Below are positions 25,460 to 34,454 of a DNA stretch of 64,000 bases, in pieces; positions within the stretch are counted from its first letter, which is position 1, and every line of letters begins with the position of its first letter. Made by a program: the position numbers and the translations under genes. The notes under the pieces are model-generated. The model ran no database searches, was not told the origin of the DNA, and saw only the letters and a program-made list of their open reading frames with translations. This stretch comes from Chthoniobacteraceae bacterium (GTDB lineage Bacteria; Verrucomicrobiota; Verrucomicrobiia; Chthoniobacterales; Chthoniobacteraceae), in assembly GCA_947471505.1 (NCBI GenBank), contig CANIWM010000003.1, positions 62,001 through 126,000 on the forward strand. Reading direction: 5' to 3'.

Positions 25460-27465
25460 TGACTTTTGCGGCTCCAGTTTGGCTTTGGGCGTTGGCGGCT
25501 TTTCCGTTTCTCATCGCGCTGTATTTGCGGGGAGAAGGTGCGCGGCGTGTGGCGCTGAATCGGCTCATCGCGGCGCGGCTGCAATCTCGGTTGGCGGGTG
25601 GTGTGAGCCTTGGAAGGCGGCGCGTTGTTTTTGTGTTGATGATGCTGGGCGTGGCGCTGGGGATTGTGGCGCTGGCGCGTCCGCAGTGGGGCTTTTCGTG
25701 GGACGAGCGGCGTGACATGGGGCGCGATGTGATCATCGCGGTGGATACCTCGCGCTCGATGCTAGCGGCGGACCTTCAGCCGAGTCGGCTCAAGCGTGCG
25801 AAACTGGCGGCGCAGGATTTACTCACGCACATCAAGGGCGACCGCGTGGGCGTGATTGCGTTCGCGGGTTCGTCGTTTTTGCAGGCTCCGCTGACGGCGG
25901 ATTTTGCGGCGACGATTGATACGCTGGCGGAGCTGGATACGGACATCATCCCGCGCGGCGGGACGAATCTCACGGAGGCGATTACGGCGGCGGACGATGC
26001 CTTTGGCAAAGGCGAGAGCGAGCACCGGGCGCTCATTATTTTCACCGACGGCGAGGAACTCGAAGATGACGCGGTGAAGGCGGCGCGGGAGCACAAGGAC
26101 AAGTTCCGCATTTTCACCGTGGGCCTCGGCTCGGCGGAAGGCGCGCTCATCCCGATGCCGAATGAACGCGGCGGCACGCAGTTTGTCAGAGATGAGAAAG
26201 GCGAATACGTGAAATCCAAACTCGACGAGAAACGGCTACGAGAGGTTGCGGAAGCAGGCGGCGGCTTCTACGTTCACCTCCAGAACGGCCCCGCCGAAAT
26301 GCGGCAAATCGCAACGGAGGGCCTCGGCACCATGAAGGAAACCAGCACGAACGAATCTCATTTTTCAAAGCGCCCGAACGAACGGTATCAGTGGCCGCTC
26401 GCGGCGGCGGTGGCGTGCTGGGTGGCCGCGTTGCTCGTGGGGGAAAGGAAGCGCGTGGCGGCTGTGTTGGCGCTTTTTTTAGCGCAGTCGGCGCAGGCGA
26501 AAGATGAAGGGCAGAGTCTCTTTGCGAAGTCGGACTACGCAGGCGCGGCGAAGGTTTTCGAGGAGCAGCGGGCGAAGCGAAGCGCGCCGGAGCTAGACTA
26601 CAATCTCGGCGTCAGCGCCTACAAAGCGGGAGACCTCGACAAGGCTGCGGAGGCGCTGAGCAGCGCACTTGGTGGCGGCGAGACGGCGCTGCAAACCAAG
26701 GCGGCATTTGGACTGGCCAACGTGCTGGCGCGTCGCGGCGTGAAGCAGGAGAAAAAGGAGGACAAACTGAGCGACTGGAAAAACGCTATCCAGCACTACG
26801 ACCGCACACTCGCTCTCAATGCCACGCATCCCGACGCTGCTCACAACCGTGACTTGCTGAAGAAGCTCATCGCTGACCTCGAAAAGAAAGACGACGAGCA
26901 GAAGAAGGACGAAGACAAGAAAGACGACAAAAAGGACGAGGAGAAAAAGGATCAGGAAAAGAAGGACGACCAAGAGAAGTCAGGCGACGGTAAGCCGGAT
27001 GAAAAAAAAGACGGTGAGAGGAAAGAGGAGCAAGGCAAGAACGGCGAAAAAAAGTCCGAGCAGGAGAAGCAGGATGGAGAGAAAAAGGATGGTAAGGACG
27101 GTGAGAAGAAAGACGGGGAGTCCGCTGGCGATGAGAAAAAGGACGGCGAGCAAAAGCCCGGTGAAAAGAAGGAGAAATCCGACAAGCCTGGCGAGAAGCC
27201 CGAGAAGGCTGAACCGCAAAAGGACGGCGAGAAAAAGCAGGGAGAACTCAAGGCCGCTAACCCTGGAGAGAAGAACGAAGACAAAGCACAGCAAGACGCC
27301 GAAGCCGCCGAAGAAATGGCGGCAGCTCAGGAGGGGCGAATGACGCAGAAGGATGCAAAGCAGTTGCTCGACTCGATGCGGAATACGGAGCGCCGCGTCC
27401 GTCTTTTAGACCCACGGCAAGAAACTAACATGCAGAACAAGCCGAGACCGGAGAAGAATTGGTAG
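25456..27465 (+). CDS. BatB-like VWA protein fused to BatC-like TPR and a long Lys/Glu-rich tail
   Basis: 669 residues from the ATG at 25456. Like BatA it has two N-terminal helices, then a VWA domain with AVDTSRSM (about 94-101; an Arg in the DxSxS spacing is normal for BatB). After a membrane helix (WPLAAAVACWVAALLVG, about 315-331) come TPR-like repeats (LFAKSDYAGAAKVFEEQ; LDYNLGVSAYKAGDLDKAAEAL), which correspond to BatC. About 140 residues of near-continuous K/E/D/Q/G follow (DNA 26880-27280), then a conserved-looking end (QLLDSMRNTERRVRL). The fusion and charged tail are the odd features. Confidence 0.88.
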   Translation: MMTFAAPVWLWALAAFPFLIALYLRGEGARRVALNRLIAARLQSRLAGGVSLGRRRVVFVLMMLGVALGIVALARPQWGFSWDERRDMGRDVIIAVDTSRSMLAADLQPSRLKRAKLAAQDLLTHIKGDRVGVIAFAGSSFLQAPLTADFAATIDTLAELDTDIIPRGGTNLTEAITAADDAFGKGESEHRALIIFTDGEELEDDAVKAAREHKDKFRIFTVGLGSAEGALIPMPNERGGTQFVRDEKGEYVKSKLDEKRLREVAEAGGGFYVHLQNGPAEMRQIATEGLGTMKETSTNESHFSKRPNERYQWPLAAAVACWVAALLVGERKRVAAVLALFLAQSAQAKDEGQSLFAKSDYAGAAKVFEEQRAKRSAPELDYNLGVSAYKAGDLDKAAEALSSALGGGETALQTKAAFGLANVLARRGVKQEKKEDKLSDWKNAIQHYDRTLALNATHPDAAHNRDLLKKLIADLEKKDDEQKKDEDKKDDKKDEEKKDQEKKDDQEKSGDGKPDEKKDGERKEEQGKNGEKKSEQEKQDGEKKDGKDGEKKDGESAGDEKKDGEQKPGEKKEKSDKPGEKPEKAEPQKDGEKKQGELKAANPGEKNEDKAQQDAEAAEEMAAAQEGRMTQKDAKQLLDSMRNTERRVRLLDPRQETNMQNKPRPEKNW

Positions 27466-27467
27466 AT

Positions 27468-29876
27468 ATGGAAGTCAGGAGGTTTCTTTGCATCATCTTG
27501 CTTATCGTTCTGTCGCTCACCGCGCCGACTTCGGCTGCGCCGAAGGTCAGCGCTTCGCTTTCCTCTGCGACAATTTCTGTGGGTGAGTCGGTGGACCTTG
27601 AGGTGAGTATCCAAGGCGATGCGCGGGCCGAGCAGCCTGCGGCTCCTACAGTCGAAGGGCTCCAGTATAATGGCACGAGTCAGAGCACCCAGATGAGCAT
27701 CATCGGATCGGATGTGACCCATCGGACGACTTACACGTTTCGCTACGTCGGGCGGAAAGAGGGTAAGTTTTCCATCCCGGCGATTTCAGTAGATGTCAGC
27801 GGGCAGCAAGTGAATACGGAGCCGTTGGCGCTGACGGTGACTGCTGGCGCGCAGGTGAAGAGCGCCGGTGATATTGCTTTTGCCGTGATCGAGCCTGTGA
27901 AAAAGACGCTGTTTGTTGGCGAGGATGTGGGCGTGGAGATTCGCGGGTATCTTGATGCTTCGGTGCGCTGGAACGCTCTGGATAAGCCGCAATTCACGGC
28001 AGATGGCTTCAATATGCGCGAGATTCTCGTGGGAAAGCAGAGTGAGCAGGAACTGTCCGGGAAACGCTATGTGACGGTCGTCTATCGCACGGTCGTAACG
28101 CCGACGAAGGCGGGAAAACTCAAGCTCGGAGAGGTGAAATTGCGCGCGCAGTATTCGAGCCCTCGGCAGAACAATCGCTATGACCCGTTTCCTGGATTTG
28201 GCCGGATGCAGGAGATGGAAATCGTTGCGCCCGCGATAGAGTTCGACGTGAAGCCGCTTCCAATTGACGGACGGCCCAAAGACTTTGCCGGGGCGATTGG
28301 GCAGTTCACGTTTGAGGGCACGGGCTCTCCGGCGAGAGTGAAAATCGGCGAGCCGATTACGATGAACTTGATCATCAAAGGGCAGGGGAACTTTGCTCGA
28401 ATCACCGTGCCGCCGCTGGCGGAGGCGGATGGGTGGAACGCTTACGACAGCGAGGACAATTTCACGCCGACGGACCAACTGCAAATGTCGGGCGTGAAGA
28501 CGTTCAAGCTGCCCGTTTCTCCGACGGCGGTGAAGGCGACGATGCCGGTGTTTGCGTTCACGTTCTTTGACTCGAGCGCGGAGAAATATGTGACGCTGAA
28601 AAACGCGGCGACGCCGCTTGTCGTCGAGGGTACGCCAGCGGTCGTTGCGCCTGCTGTGACTGCTGTGACGCCTGCGCCGGAGGTGAAGCCGGACCTTTTG
28701 CCGAATCTGCCCGCGCTGGGCGTGGTGGGGAAGCTGGGGCAGTCGCTTACGCCGTCACTTCTCTTCGGGGCGATCCTTGCGCCGCTACCTGTTTTGCTCG
28801 TTCTGGTGGCGCTGCGCTCGCGGAAAGCGGACCCGCTGGCTGGCGCTCTCGCCGCGCTGGCGAGCGAGCGGGCGCAACTTATTTTGCGGATGCGGAAGAC
28901 CGAGGACCGCGCGGAGTTATTTGAGGTGGTCGGACGGATTTTGCAGATTGACGCGGCGGTGGCGCGGCGTGCGCCGGGGGAGAGTTTCGACGATGCGGCG
29001 GTGCTGGCGACGCGCTCACTGGATGAGTCGGCGGCGGCGGCGATGCGCGAGTTGCTGGCGTCGAGAACGGAACTGCTTTTTGCGGGCGGCGGGCGTGGGG
29101 AAAAGGTGACGTCCGTCGAGCGCGACCGGGTGATGGAAGCCGTCTCGATCTGGGAGCGGTGCAAGCTCGTGCTCGTATTCCTTTGCGCATTTGTGAGCTT
29201 GGCAAATGCGGGCGACTTCGAGAGTGCGAACGCGGCGTTTGCGGAGGGAAAGTTCGAGGATGCGCGGCGCGGCTACGAGCGGGCGCTGGCGGATGGTTGG
29301 CAGAGTGGCGTGCTCTTTAATCTCGGTAACGCGCACTACCGTCTCGACCATCCAGGGCGCGCGGTTTTGAACTACGAGCGCGTGCTCGCTTTATCGCCGG
29401 GCCAGCCGGATGCGCGGGCAAATTTGAAGTTCGTGCGCGAACAGGTGGGCGGGCGTGTCGCTGAGGCTGCGTGGTATGAGGTGGTGCTCGATGCCGCGTC
29501 GCCGCGCGTGGCGGCGGGGCTGGCGATTGGCGTGGCGTGGCTCGGCTGGCTGTGGGCGGGCGCGGCGCTGTGGCGACGCTCCGGCGCGGCGGGTGTGGTG
29601 GGCGGTGCGATGCTCGTGCTGCTGGCGGCGGCGTATGGCGTGGGGCAGCTTTGGCTCGGCGAGCAGCGGGCGAACGACGCTATCGTGCTGGAGAAAGTGG
29701 ACGCTCGCCGCGAACCAGCGGATCGTGCGTCGCTGGCGGAATCGCTGGGGGCGGGGAGTCGCGTTCGCATCGTGTCGGAGCAGGGCGAGTGGACTTTCGT
29801 GAGTCTTCCGGCGGGGCAAAAAGGGTGGGTTAAGGCAGGGACGCTTGAGCGCGTGATTCCGCTCAAGCGGCGATAA
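27468..29876 (+). CDS. BatD-like protein fused to a BatE-like TPR/SH3 region
   Basis: 802 residues from the ATG at 27468; a TTG at 27459 would overlap batB. The signal is MEVRRFLCIILLIVLSLTAPTSA. The first ~420 residues are BatD beta domains (SATISVGESVDLEVSIQG; YTFRYVGRKEGKFSIPAI). A membrane helix (LLFGAILAPLPVLLVLVAL) and a cytoplasmic helical segment follow. From about residue 570 there is a second hydrophobic signal-like stretch, TPR units (AAFAEGKFEDARRGYERAL; LFNLGNAHYRLDHPGRAVLNYERV), two more helices and a final SH3-like domain (GSRVRIVSEQGEWTFVSLPAGQKGWV). That is BatD plus BatE in one chain. Confidence 0.85.
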   Translation: MEVRRFLCIILLIVLSLTAPTSAAPKVSASLSSATISVGESVDLEVSIQGDARAEQPAAPTVEGLQYNGTSQSTQMSIIGSDVTHRTTYTFRYVGRKEGKFSIPAISVDVSGQQVNTEPLALTVTAGAQVKSAGDIAFAVIEPVKKTLFVGEDVGVEIRGYLDASVRWNALDKPQFTADGFNMREILVGKQSEQELSGKRYVTVVYRTVVTPTKAGKLKLGEVKLRAQYSSPRQNNRYDPFPGFGRMQEMEIVAPAIEFDVKPLPIDGRPKDFAGAIGQFTFEGTGSPARVKIGEPITMNLIIKGQGNFARITVPPLAEADGWNAYDSEDNFTPTDQLQMSGVKTFKLPVSPTAVKATMPVFAFTFFDSSAEKYVTLKNAATPLVVEGTPAVVAPAVTAVTPAPEVKPDLLPNLPALGVVGKLGQSLTPSLLFGAILAPLPVLLVLVALRSRKADPLAGALAALASERAQLILRMRKTEDRAELFEVVGRILQIDAAVARRAPGESFDDAAVLATRSLDESAAAAMRELLASRTELLFAGGGRGEKVTSVERDRVMEAVSIWERCKLVLVFLCAFVSLANAGDFESANAAFAEGKFEDARRGYERALADGWQSGVLFNLGNAHYRLDHPGRAVLNYERVLALSPGQPDARANLKFVREQVGGRVAEAAWYEVVLDAASPRVAAGLAIGVAWLGWLWAGAALWRRSGAAGVVGGAMLVLLAAAYGVGQLWLGEQRANDAIVLEKVDARREPADRASLAESLGAGSRVRIVSEQGEWTFVSLPAGQKGWVKAGTLERVIPLKRR

Positions 29877-29878
29877 GG

Positions 29879-30277
29879 ATGCAACGGAGGCGCTCATTGA
29901 TTTTCTGTGCAGTGGCGCTGGCGCTGGCAGGGTGTGGCGAGCCCGAGGCGGCGGCGCGGGAGCGTGTGCAGAAGGTGGGCATCGGGCCGTTGAGGAAAGA
30001 TTCGGGACGCTTGAATCGCGACTATTTCGGTGCGCCGGGCAAAGAGTTCATCGCGTTGAAGCAGCCGCTTTGGCCGAAGACTTTCGCCGCGCTTCAGCCG
30101 TTGCGCGTGACTCTTTACCGCGATGGTGCGGCGCTGGCGCTGGGCGGCGATGCGGGCTCGACGGAGTGGGGCGTGTTTGTGGTTCCCGATGGGCTTATTT
30201 ACACGCCTCCAACGACGAAGACGATCCTCTACCGTGTCGTTAAAGAGGGCGTGTTTACCTACCGGAATGTGCCGTGA
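29879..30277 (+). CDS. Hypothetical lipoprotein
   Basis: 132 residues, not recognised. The signal peptide ends in LAGC (Cys19), a good lipobox. The mature part is small with a few likely beta strands (LRVTLYRDGAALALGG; EWGVFVVPDGLIYT; ILYRVVKEGVFTYRNV). It starts two bases after the BatDE stop, so it is probably the last gene of the Bat operon. It converges with the small minus-strand ORF at 30278 with no gap. Confidence 0.65.
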   Translation: MQRRRSLIFCAVALALAGCGEPEAAARERVQKVGIGPLRKDSGRLNRDYFGAPGKEFIALKQPLWPKTFAALQPLRVTLYRDGAALALGGDAGSTEWGVFVVPDGLIYTPPTTKTILYRVVKEGVFTYRNVP

Positions 30278-30475
30278 CTACTTCCTCCACCAGAGCTTCA
30301 GGATGAGTATCCAGTCTGCGATCCGATGGCGAAAAGGCCTGTAGCTTACGCCCGACTCACCGAGCCGCCGACGCGAGGTATCGAGCACCAGGAAAACGAC
30401 AAGCAGGCACAGCGTAACGAGCACAGGGAGTGCGATGATTGCGGCGGCGGCTTTGGTGACTGGACTATCGAGCAT
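30278..30475 (-). CDS. Possible 65-residue membrane protein
   Basis: Reading from the ATG at 30475 gives 65 residues with one strong membrane helix (AAAIIALPVLVTLCLLVVFLVLD) and a basic cytoplasmic end (RRRLGESGVSYRPFRHRIADW). A purine-rich AAAGGGAA lies just ahead of the ATG but is close to it. A longer frame to 30616 runs over the start of trmL and is rejected. With no homology visible this could be chance; the clean helix and good fit between its neighbours favour a gene. Confidence 0.45.
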   Translation of the reverse strand: MLDSPVTKAAAAIIALPVLVTLCLLVVFLVLDTSRRRLGESGVSYRPFRHRIADWILILKLWWRK

Positions 30476-30563
30476 TTCCCTTTCAGTTAGCAGACACGAT
30501 GCCGTCCGCAGAGTGTCTTTCAGCGTTGGAATCTTGGGCGCGTGTTGGCAAGGTCGCACGATA

Positions 30564-31025
30564 ATGCTGCACGTCGTCCTTATCGAGCCTGAAATTCCGC
30601 CGAATACCGGAAACATCGGTCGCCTTTGTCTGGCGACGGGCTCGCATCTTCATCTCGTGAAGCCGCTCGGCTACTCGCTGGACGACCGCGAGCTGAAGCG
30701 CGCGGGGTTGGATTACTGGAAGGATGTGAAGGTCACGGTGTGGGAGAATTTCGAGGAGATGCGGGCCGCGCAGCCTGCGGAGATGCGGTTCTTTTTCCTC
30801 ACGACGAAAACAAAACGCGCCTACTGGGATGCGGAGTTTCGCGATGGCGATGCGGTGGTTTTCGGGAAGGAAAGCAAGGGGCTGCCCGAGGCGCTCCTAG
30901 CGGCAAATGCGGACCGCTGCCTGACGATCCCGATGCTCGAAAACTCCGCGCGTTCGCTGAACCTCTCCACGGCGGCGGGCGTGGTCGTCTATGAGGTGAT
31001 GCGGCAGTTGGCGCGTGTGCGTTGA
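30564..31025 (+). CDS. trmL: tRNA (cytidine/uridine-2'-O-)-methyltransferase TrmL
   Basis: 153 residues from the ATG at 30564. MLHVVLIEPEIPPNTGNIGRLCLATG is the characteristic TrmL/SpoU opening, and the trefoil-knot SAM site is seen at DAVVFGKESKGLP and LTIPMLENSARSLNLSTAAGVVVYE. The enzyme methylates the ribose of wobble base 34 in tRNA-Leu in E. coli. The length matches (157 in E. coli). It overlaps the next gene as TTGA at 31022-31025. Confidence 0.95.
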   Translation: MLHVVLIEPEIPPNTGNIGRLCLATGSHLHLVKPLGYSLDDRELKRAGLDYWKDVKVTVWENFEEMRAAQPAEMRFFFLTTKTKRAYWDAEFRDGDAVVFGKESKGLPEALLAANADRCLTIPMLENSARSLNLSTAAGVVVYEVMRQLARVR

Positions 31026-31423
31026 CGGCTCGCCGTTCCTCATCCATCCTCGCGGCTGTGAAAACGGTTTGCTCAATTTTTGCCTTCCTCTCCTTGCTGC
31101 TGCTGACGGCGGGCGCGGGGGAGAAGGTGGTCCTTTTTGCCCGACTCAAAGATGCCACGGTGGTGGAGCTGACGACGGGCGCGAAGTGGCGGATGGATAA
31201 AGGCGACGCCTTCCCGGTGATCGCCTACAAAGAGTCGCACACGATGGTCATCCTCCAGCTCGCCGGTGCGCAGTTTATCGTGCCGGTGGAAAAGACCGAC
31301 ATCGTGCCGGACAAAGAGCTGCCCGAGGCGATGGCGAAGTATCGCGAGAACGTGACCAACTACATCAACGGCTACTCCGACCGCTGGAAAAAGAACGCTC
31401 AAGAAGGAAAACCTGCTCAATGA
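31022..31423 (+). CDS. Small exported hypothetical protein
   Basis: 133 residues from a TTG overlapping the trmL stop (TTGA). A GTG at 31058 would give a more typical signal peptide (VKTVCSIFAFLSLLLLTAGAG), so the start is open. The mature part has short strands (KVVLFARLKDATVVELTTG; TMVILQLAGAQFIVPVEKTDI) and a helical, charged end. No family was recognised. It overlaps the glutaredoxin gene as ATGA. Confidence 0.65.
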   Translation: MTARRSSSILAAVKTVCSIFAFLSLLLLTAGAGEKVVLFARLKDATVVELTTGAKWRMDKGDAFPVIAYKESHTMVILQLAGAQFIVPVEKTDIVPDKELPEAMAKYRENVTNYINGYSDRWKKNAQEGKPAQ

Positions 31424-31662
31424 AACTCTACGTCAAAGTCTGGTGCCCGTGGTGCGTCTCTGCCCGCGAATGGCTCGATTCGCGCGGCTACAAATATCAA
31501 CTCATCGACGTGGAGGCGAACCGCGCGGACTTCGACACGATGATCCAGCTCTCCGGGCAGAAAAAGACGCCGACACTCGTGCTCGCGGACGGCACGGTGC
31601 TTCCGGACTTCGGGCCGGATGAACTGGCCGCATTTGTCGCCAAGCACAACCTCCGCCCGTGA
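31420..31662 (+). CDS. Glutaredoxin-family protein
   Basis: 80 residues, the normal size for a short glutaredoxin. The dithiol site is WCPWCVSA (Cys9, Cys12), with the cis-Pro in KKTPTLVLADG and a glutathione-site-like DFGPDELAAF near the end. It should reduce disulfides in the cytoplasm. It overlaps both neighbours (ATGA at 31420; GTGA at 31659). The CPWC centre is a little unlike the CPYC of classical glutaredoxins. Confidence 0.9.
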   Translation: MKLYVKVWCPWCVSAREWLDSRGYKYQLIDVEANRADFDTMIQLSGQKKTPTLVLADGTVLPDFGPDELAAFVAKHNLRP

Positions 31663-32483
31663 CGCTGACCGGGGAATTTCTGCTCATCGCGGGCGTCTTC
31701 GTCCTCAGCTTGGCGCTGCGGAGCCTCGGCGGGATCCTCACGCGCAAGCTCGGCGTGCTCGGCTTTTTGGCCACGTCGTTTCTCATCGGTTGGTTCGTGA
31801 GTGATTGGTGGCCGATGGGGCTGGTGTTCGTGAGTTTTTGGCTCGTGTGGCCTTGGTATGAACTCATCACGCGGGTGAAAAAGATCGCCATGCCGGTGGA
31901 GAATCCGCTCCGCCACAAGTCGCCGCCGCACCCGGAGTTTTTCCCCGCGCTCGGCGAGCTGAGCGAGGAGATGGAGCAGGAGGGCTTTGAGCATTTGGAA
32001 GACCTCGGGCGGGAGTGGGACGAGGCGCAGCAGTTCTTCCGCATCTACCATAAAAAGGGCGAGCGCGTGCAGGCCGTCATCTGCCTCGTGGAGCAGGAGC
32101 AGTTCGCTTTTTACTACCTGCGCATCCTTTCCCGCGCGAAAAATGGGACGGTGTGGACGACGTGGAACTACCCCTTTTCGCTCAACCTCAAGCTCTCCCC
32201 CGAATGGCGCATCAACCGCGAGAGCGGCGACAAATCCTTCCTCGAACTCATCGAGAGCCACCGCAGTTTCCTCGCCGGCAACGCAGTCCACGAAGAAGAC
32301 CTCGACGAGACGAACCCCGACCAACTTCACCAGCAACTCCAAGGCGAGCAGAGCAGCCAAATCGCGCATAACGTCACGGCGGGAATCCTGCGCCGCGACC
32401 CGGACGGGGCCATCCGCTACACATGGCGCGGGCTGTGGTTTATCTGGGTGCAGCTCTTGCGAGACTTCGTCCGACTTTCCTAG
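31659..32483 (+). CDS. Hypothetical membrane protein with cytoplasmic domain
   Basis: 274 residues from a GTG overlapping the glutaredoxin stop. Two helices near the N-terminus (FLLIAGVFVLSLALRSLG; LGFLATSFLIGWFV ... LVFVSFWLVWPWY) are followed by a soluble domain of about 190 residues with a helical stretch (LSEEMEQEGFEHLEDLGREWDEA) and strands (AVICLVEQEQFAFYYLRI). No motif was recognised. Coupling to glutaredoxin suggests shared expression only. Confidence 0.65.
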   Translation: MTLTGEFLLIAGVFVLSLALRSLGGILTRKLGVLGFLATSFLIGWFVSDWWPMGLVFVSFWLVWPWYELITRVKKIAMPVENPLRHKSPPHPEFFPALGELSEEMEQEGFEHLEDLGREWDEAQQFFRIYHKKGERVQAVICLVEQEQFAFYYLRILSRAKNGTVWTTWNYPFSLNLKLSPEWRINRESGDKSFLELIESHRSFLAGNAVHEEDLDETNPDQLHQQLQGEQSSQIAHNVTAGILRRDPDGAIRYTWRGLWFIWVQLLRDFVRLS

Positions 32484-32492
32484 AACCACACT

Positions 32493-33389
32493 ATGAGCAT
32501 CACCCTACCAGCCGCGCATCCGATAGACCAAATCATGGCCGAAGAACGCGCCGCGTCGTTCACCAAACGCAGCATCAAAACCAGCGCCAAACTCGCCGGG
32601 CTAAAAATGATCGTCTCCATGATGGACCTCACCACCCTGGAGGGCAAAGACACGCCGGGAAAAGTCGCGTATCTCTGCCGCAAAGCCATCCAGCCCGCCG
32701 AGCCGCGCCTCGGCGTCCCGAGCTGTGCGGCGGTCTGCGTTTACCCGAATCTCGTGCGTGCCGCGAAGACGTTCGTGGGCGACAGCGGCGTGAAAGTCGC
32801 CGCCGTGGCCACCGCATTCCCCAGCGGCGCGATGCCCCTCCGCGTGAAGCTCGCCGACGTGCGCGCTGCCGTGGGCGAGGGCGCGGATGAAATTGATATG
32901 GTCATTGACCGTGGCGCGTTTCACGCCGGGGAATTTGCGCGCGTCGCCGACGAGATCGCAGCGGTGAAAGAAGCGTGCCGCGTGGCGCATCTGAAGGTCA
33001 TTTTAGAAACCGGCGAGCTGGTCACCTATGACAACGTTCGCTTTGCCAGCGACATCGCGATGAACGCCGGGGCGGACTTCATCAAGACCAGCACGGGCAA
33101 AGTGCAACCCGCCGCCACGCTGCCCGTCACGCTCATCATGCTCGAAGCGATCCGCGATTTCTTCTTCGCCACCGGACGCCGCATCGGCATGAAGCCCGCA
33201 GGCGGCATCCGCACGGCGAAAGAAGCGCTCGCCTACCTAGTCATGCTCTCCGAAACGCTCGGCGACGACTGGCTCACCCCCGACCTCTTCCGCTTCGGCG
33301 CGAGCACGCTGGCCAACGACGTGGTGATGCAAATCGCGAAGCTCAGCGACGGGAACTACCAAGGCGCGGATTACTTCTCCCTGCCGTAG
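32493..33389 (+). CDS. deoC: Deoxyribose-phosphate aldolase
   Basis: 298 residues. The TIM-barrel motifs of DeoC are clear: VCVYPNLV, VATAFPSG, EIDMVIDRGAF, LKVILETGEL, and the Schiff-base Lys in GADFIKTSTGK, followed by MKPAGGIRTAKEAL. It splits 2-deoxyribose-5-phosphate into glyceraldehyde-3-phosphate and acetaldehyde. The chain is longer than E. coli DeoC (259) through an N-terminal extension of about 40 residues. It begins nine bases after the preceding gene and converges on the gene at 33392. Confidence 0.97.
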   Translation: MSITLPAAHPIDQIMAEERAASFTKRSIKTSAKLAGLKMIVSMMDLTTLEGKDTPGKVAYLCRKAIQPAEPRLGVPSCAAVCVYPNLVRAAKTFVGDSGVKVAAVATAFPSGAMPLRVKLADVRAAVGEGADEIDMVIDRGAFHAGEFARVADEIAAVKEACRVAHLKVILETGELVTYDNVRFASDIAMNAGADFIKTSTGKVQPAATLPVTLIMLEAIRDFFFATGRRIGMKPAGGIRTAKEALAYLVMLSETLGDDWLTPDLFRFGASTLANDVVMQIAKLSDGNYQGADYFSLP

Positions 33390-33391
33390 CG

Positions 33392-33658
33392 CTACTTCGC
33401 GCGGACCTTTTCTTTTTTCTCCTCGCAGTCGTCTTCGAGGCGCTTGAGTTCGCGGGCGAGTTGTTGGGTGATTTGCTCGTGTGTTTCGGCGTCTTGGGCT
33501 TTGGCGAGCTCGCCTTTGAGGAAGAGTTCTTTCTCTGCGCGCTTGGCTTTGTAGAGCACGTCTAGCTCGGAGATTTTCTCTTTTTGGGCAGCGGTCAGTT
33601 TGCTGGTCGGGGCTTGCTTTTGCAGGCGCTCCATCGCGAGTTCGTAGGCACTTTTCAT
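33392..33658 (-). CDS. Small coiled-coil hypothetical protein
   Basis: 88 residues, almost entirely charged helix (LTAAQKEKISELDVLYKAKRAEKELFLKGEL ... LARELKRLEDDCEEKKEKV). No signal or enzyme motif. It follows the HAD phosphatase gene by 13 bases on the same strand and may share its transcript. Unknown function. Confidence 0.65.
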   Translation of the reverse strand: MKSAYELAMERLQKQAPTSKLTAAQKEKISELDVLYKAKRAEKELFLKGELAKAQDAETHEQITQQLARELKRLEDDCEEKKEKVRAK

Positions 33659-33671
33659 GGGGCGAAAGGTA

Positions 33672-34454
33672 TCAGGCTTTCACCACGGGCCAAGCGCCGA
33701 AATGCCGTAGTGCTTCCACGACGCCTTCGCTCGCGGTGCCTCGGGCGATGTAGCCGCCTGCGGTGCGGACGAGCTTTTTCACCTCGTCGCAGGAGTTGCC
33801 GGGGCAGGCGACGTGTTTGGCGTGCAGGCCGTCGAGCATGGGGAGGTCGTTAAAATGATCGCCGGTGGCGAAGATTTCGTCGGGCGTGAGGCCGAGATGC
33901 CGGGCGAGCTCGGTGAGGGCGGTGCCTTTGCTGTAGGCGTGGTGGCAGAAGCGCACGTAGATGGTGTTGCGCTGGTAATTGAACATCGGGAGTCGCTCGC
34001 GGAGTTGTTCGAGGAAGGCGCAGAGCTTGTCCATATCGGCGCTCGTTTTGGTGACGGAGCCGATGAAGTTTCCCCGGTCGTAGATGGCCTGCACGCCGTC
34101 GAAGCGCTCTTGGAAGCGCAGGACTTCCGCGAGGAGTGGGGCGGCGAGGGCGAAGAGTTCGTCGGTATCGCGGGTGGCGCGGGCATTCCAGTCGCCGAGC
34201 GGCTCCCAGCCGCCGTTGCGAGTGCTGCGGTAGATGTCGCGTTCCTCGACCAACAGGAAGTCAGGCTCAATGGGGAAGCGAAACTCTTTGAGCCCCTGCT
34301 CGGAGTGCCAGAGCGTGCGGCCTGTATTGATGGCCCACTGGACGCCGTTTCCGCGCAGTTCTCGCAGCGCGGTGAAGAGCTTGGGTGTTACGGCGGGCTG
34401 GGCGGCGTGGTCAACGAGTGTGCCGTCGAAATCGGTGCTGAGCAGTTTGATCAC
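33672..34454 (-). CDS. HAD-family (Cof-type) phosphatase
   Basis: 260 residues from the GTG at 34454, which overlaps the fabV stop (GTGA). The longer frame to 34643 lies in fabV. HAD motif I is LLSTDFDGTLVDH, motif II is WAINTGRT, and the late acidic motif is IFATGDHFNDLPML. The C2 cap between them fits Cof-type sugar-phosphate phosphatases. The substrate is unknown. Confidence 0.88.
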   Translation of the reverse strand: MIKLLSTDFDGTLVDHAAQPAVTPKLFTALRELRGNGVQWAINTGRTLWHSEQGLKEFRFPIEPDFLLVEERDIYRSTRNGGWEPLGDWNARATRDTDELFALAAPLLAEVLRFQERFDGVQAIYDRGNFIGSVTKTSADMDKLCAFLEQLRERLPMFNYQRNTIYVRFCHHAYSKGTALTELARHLGLTPDEIFATGDHFNDLPMLDGLHAKHVACPGNSCDEVKKLVRTAGGYIARGTASEGVVEALRHFGAWPVVKA

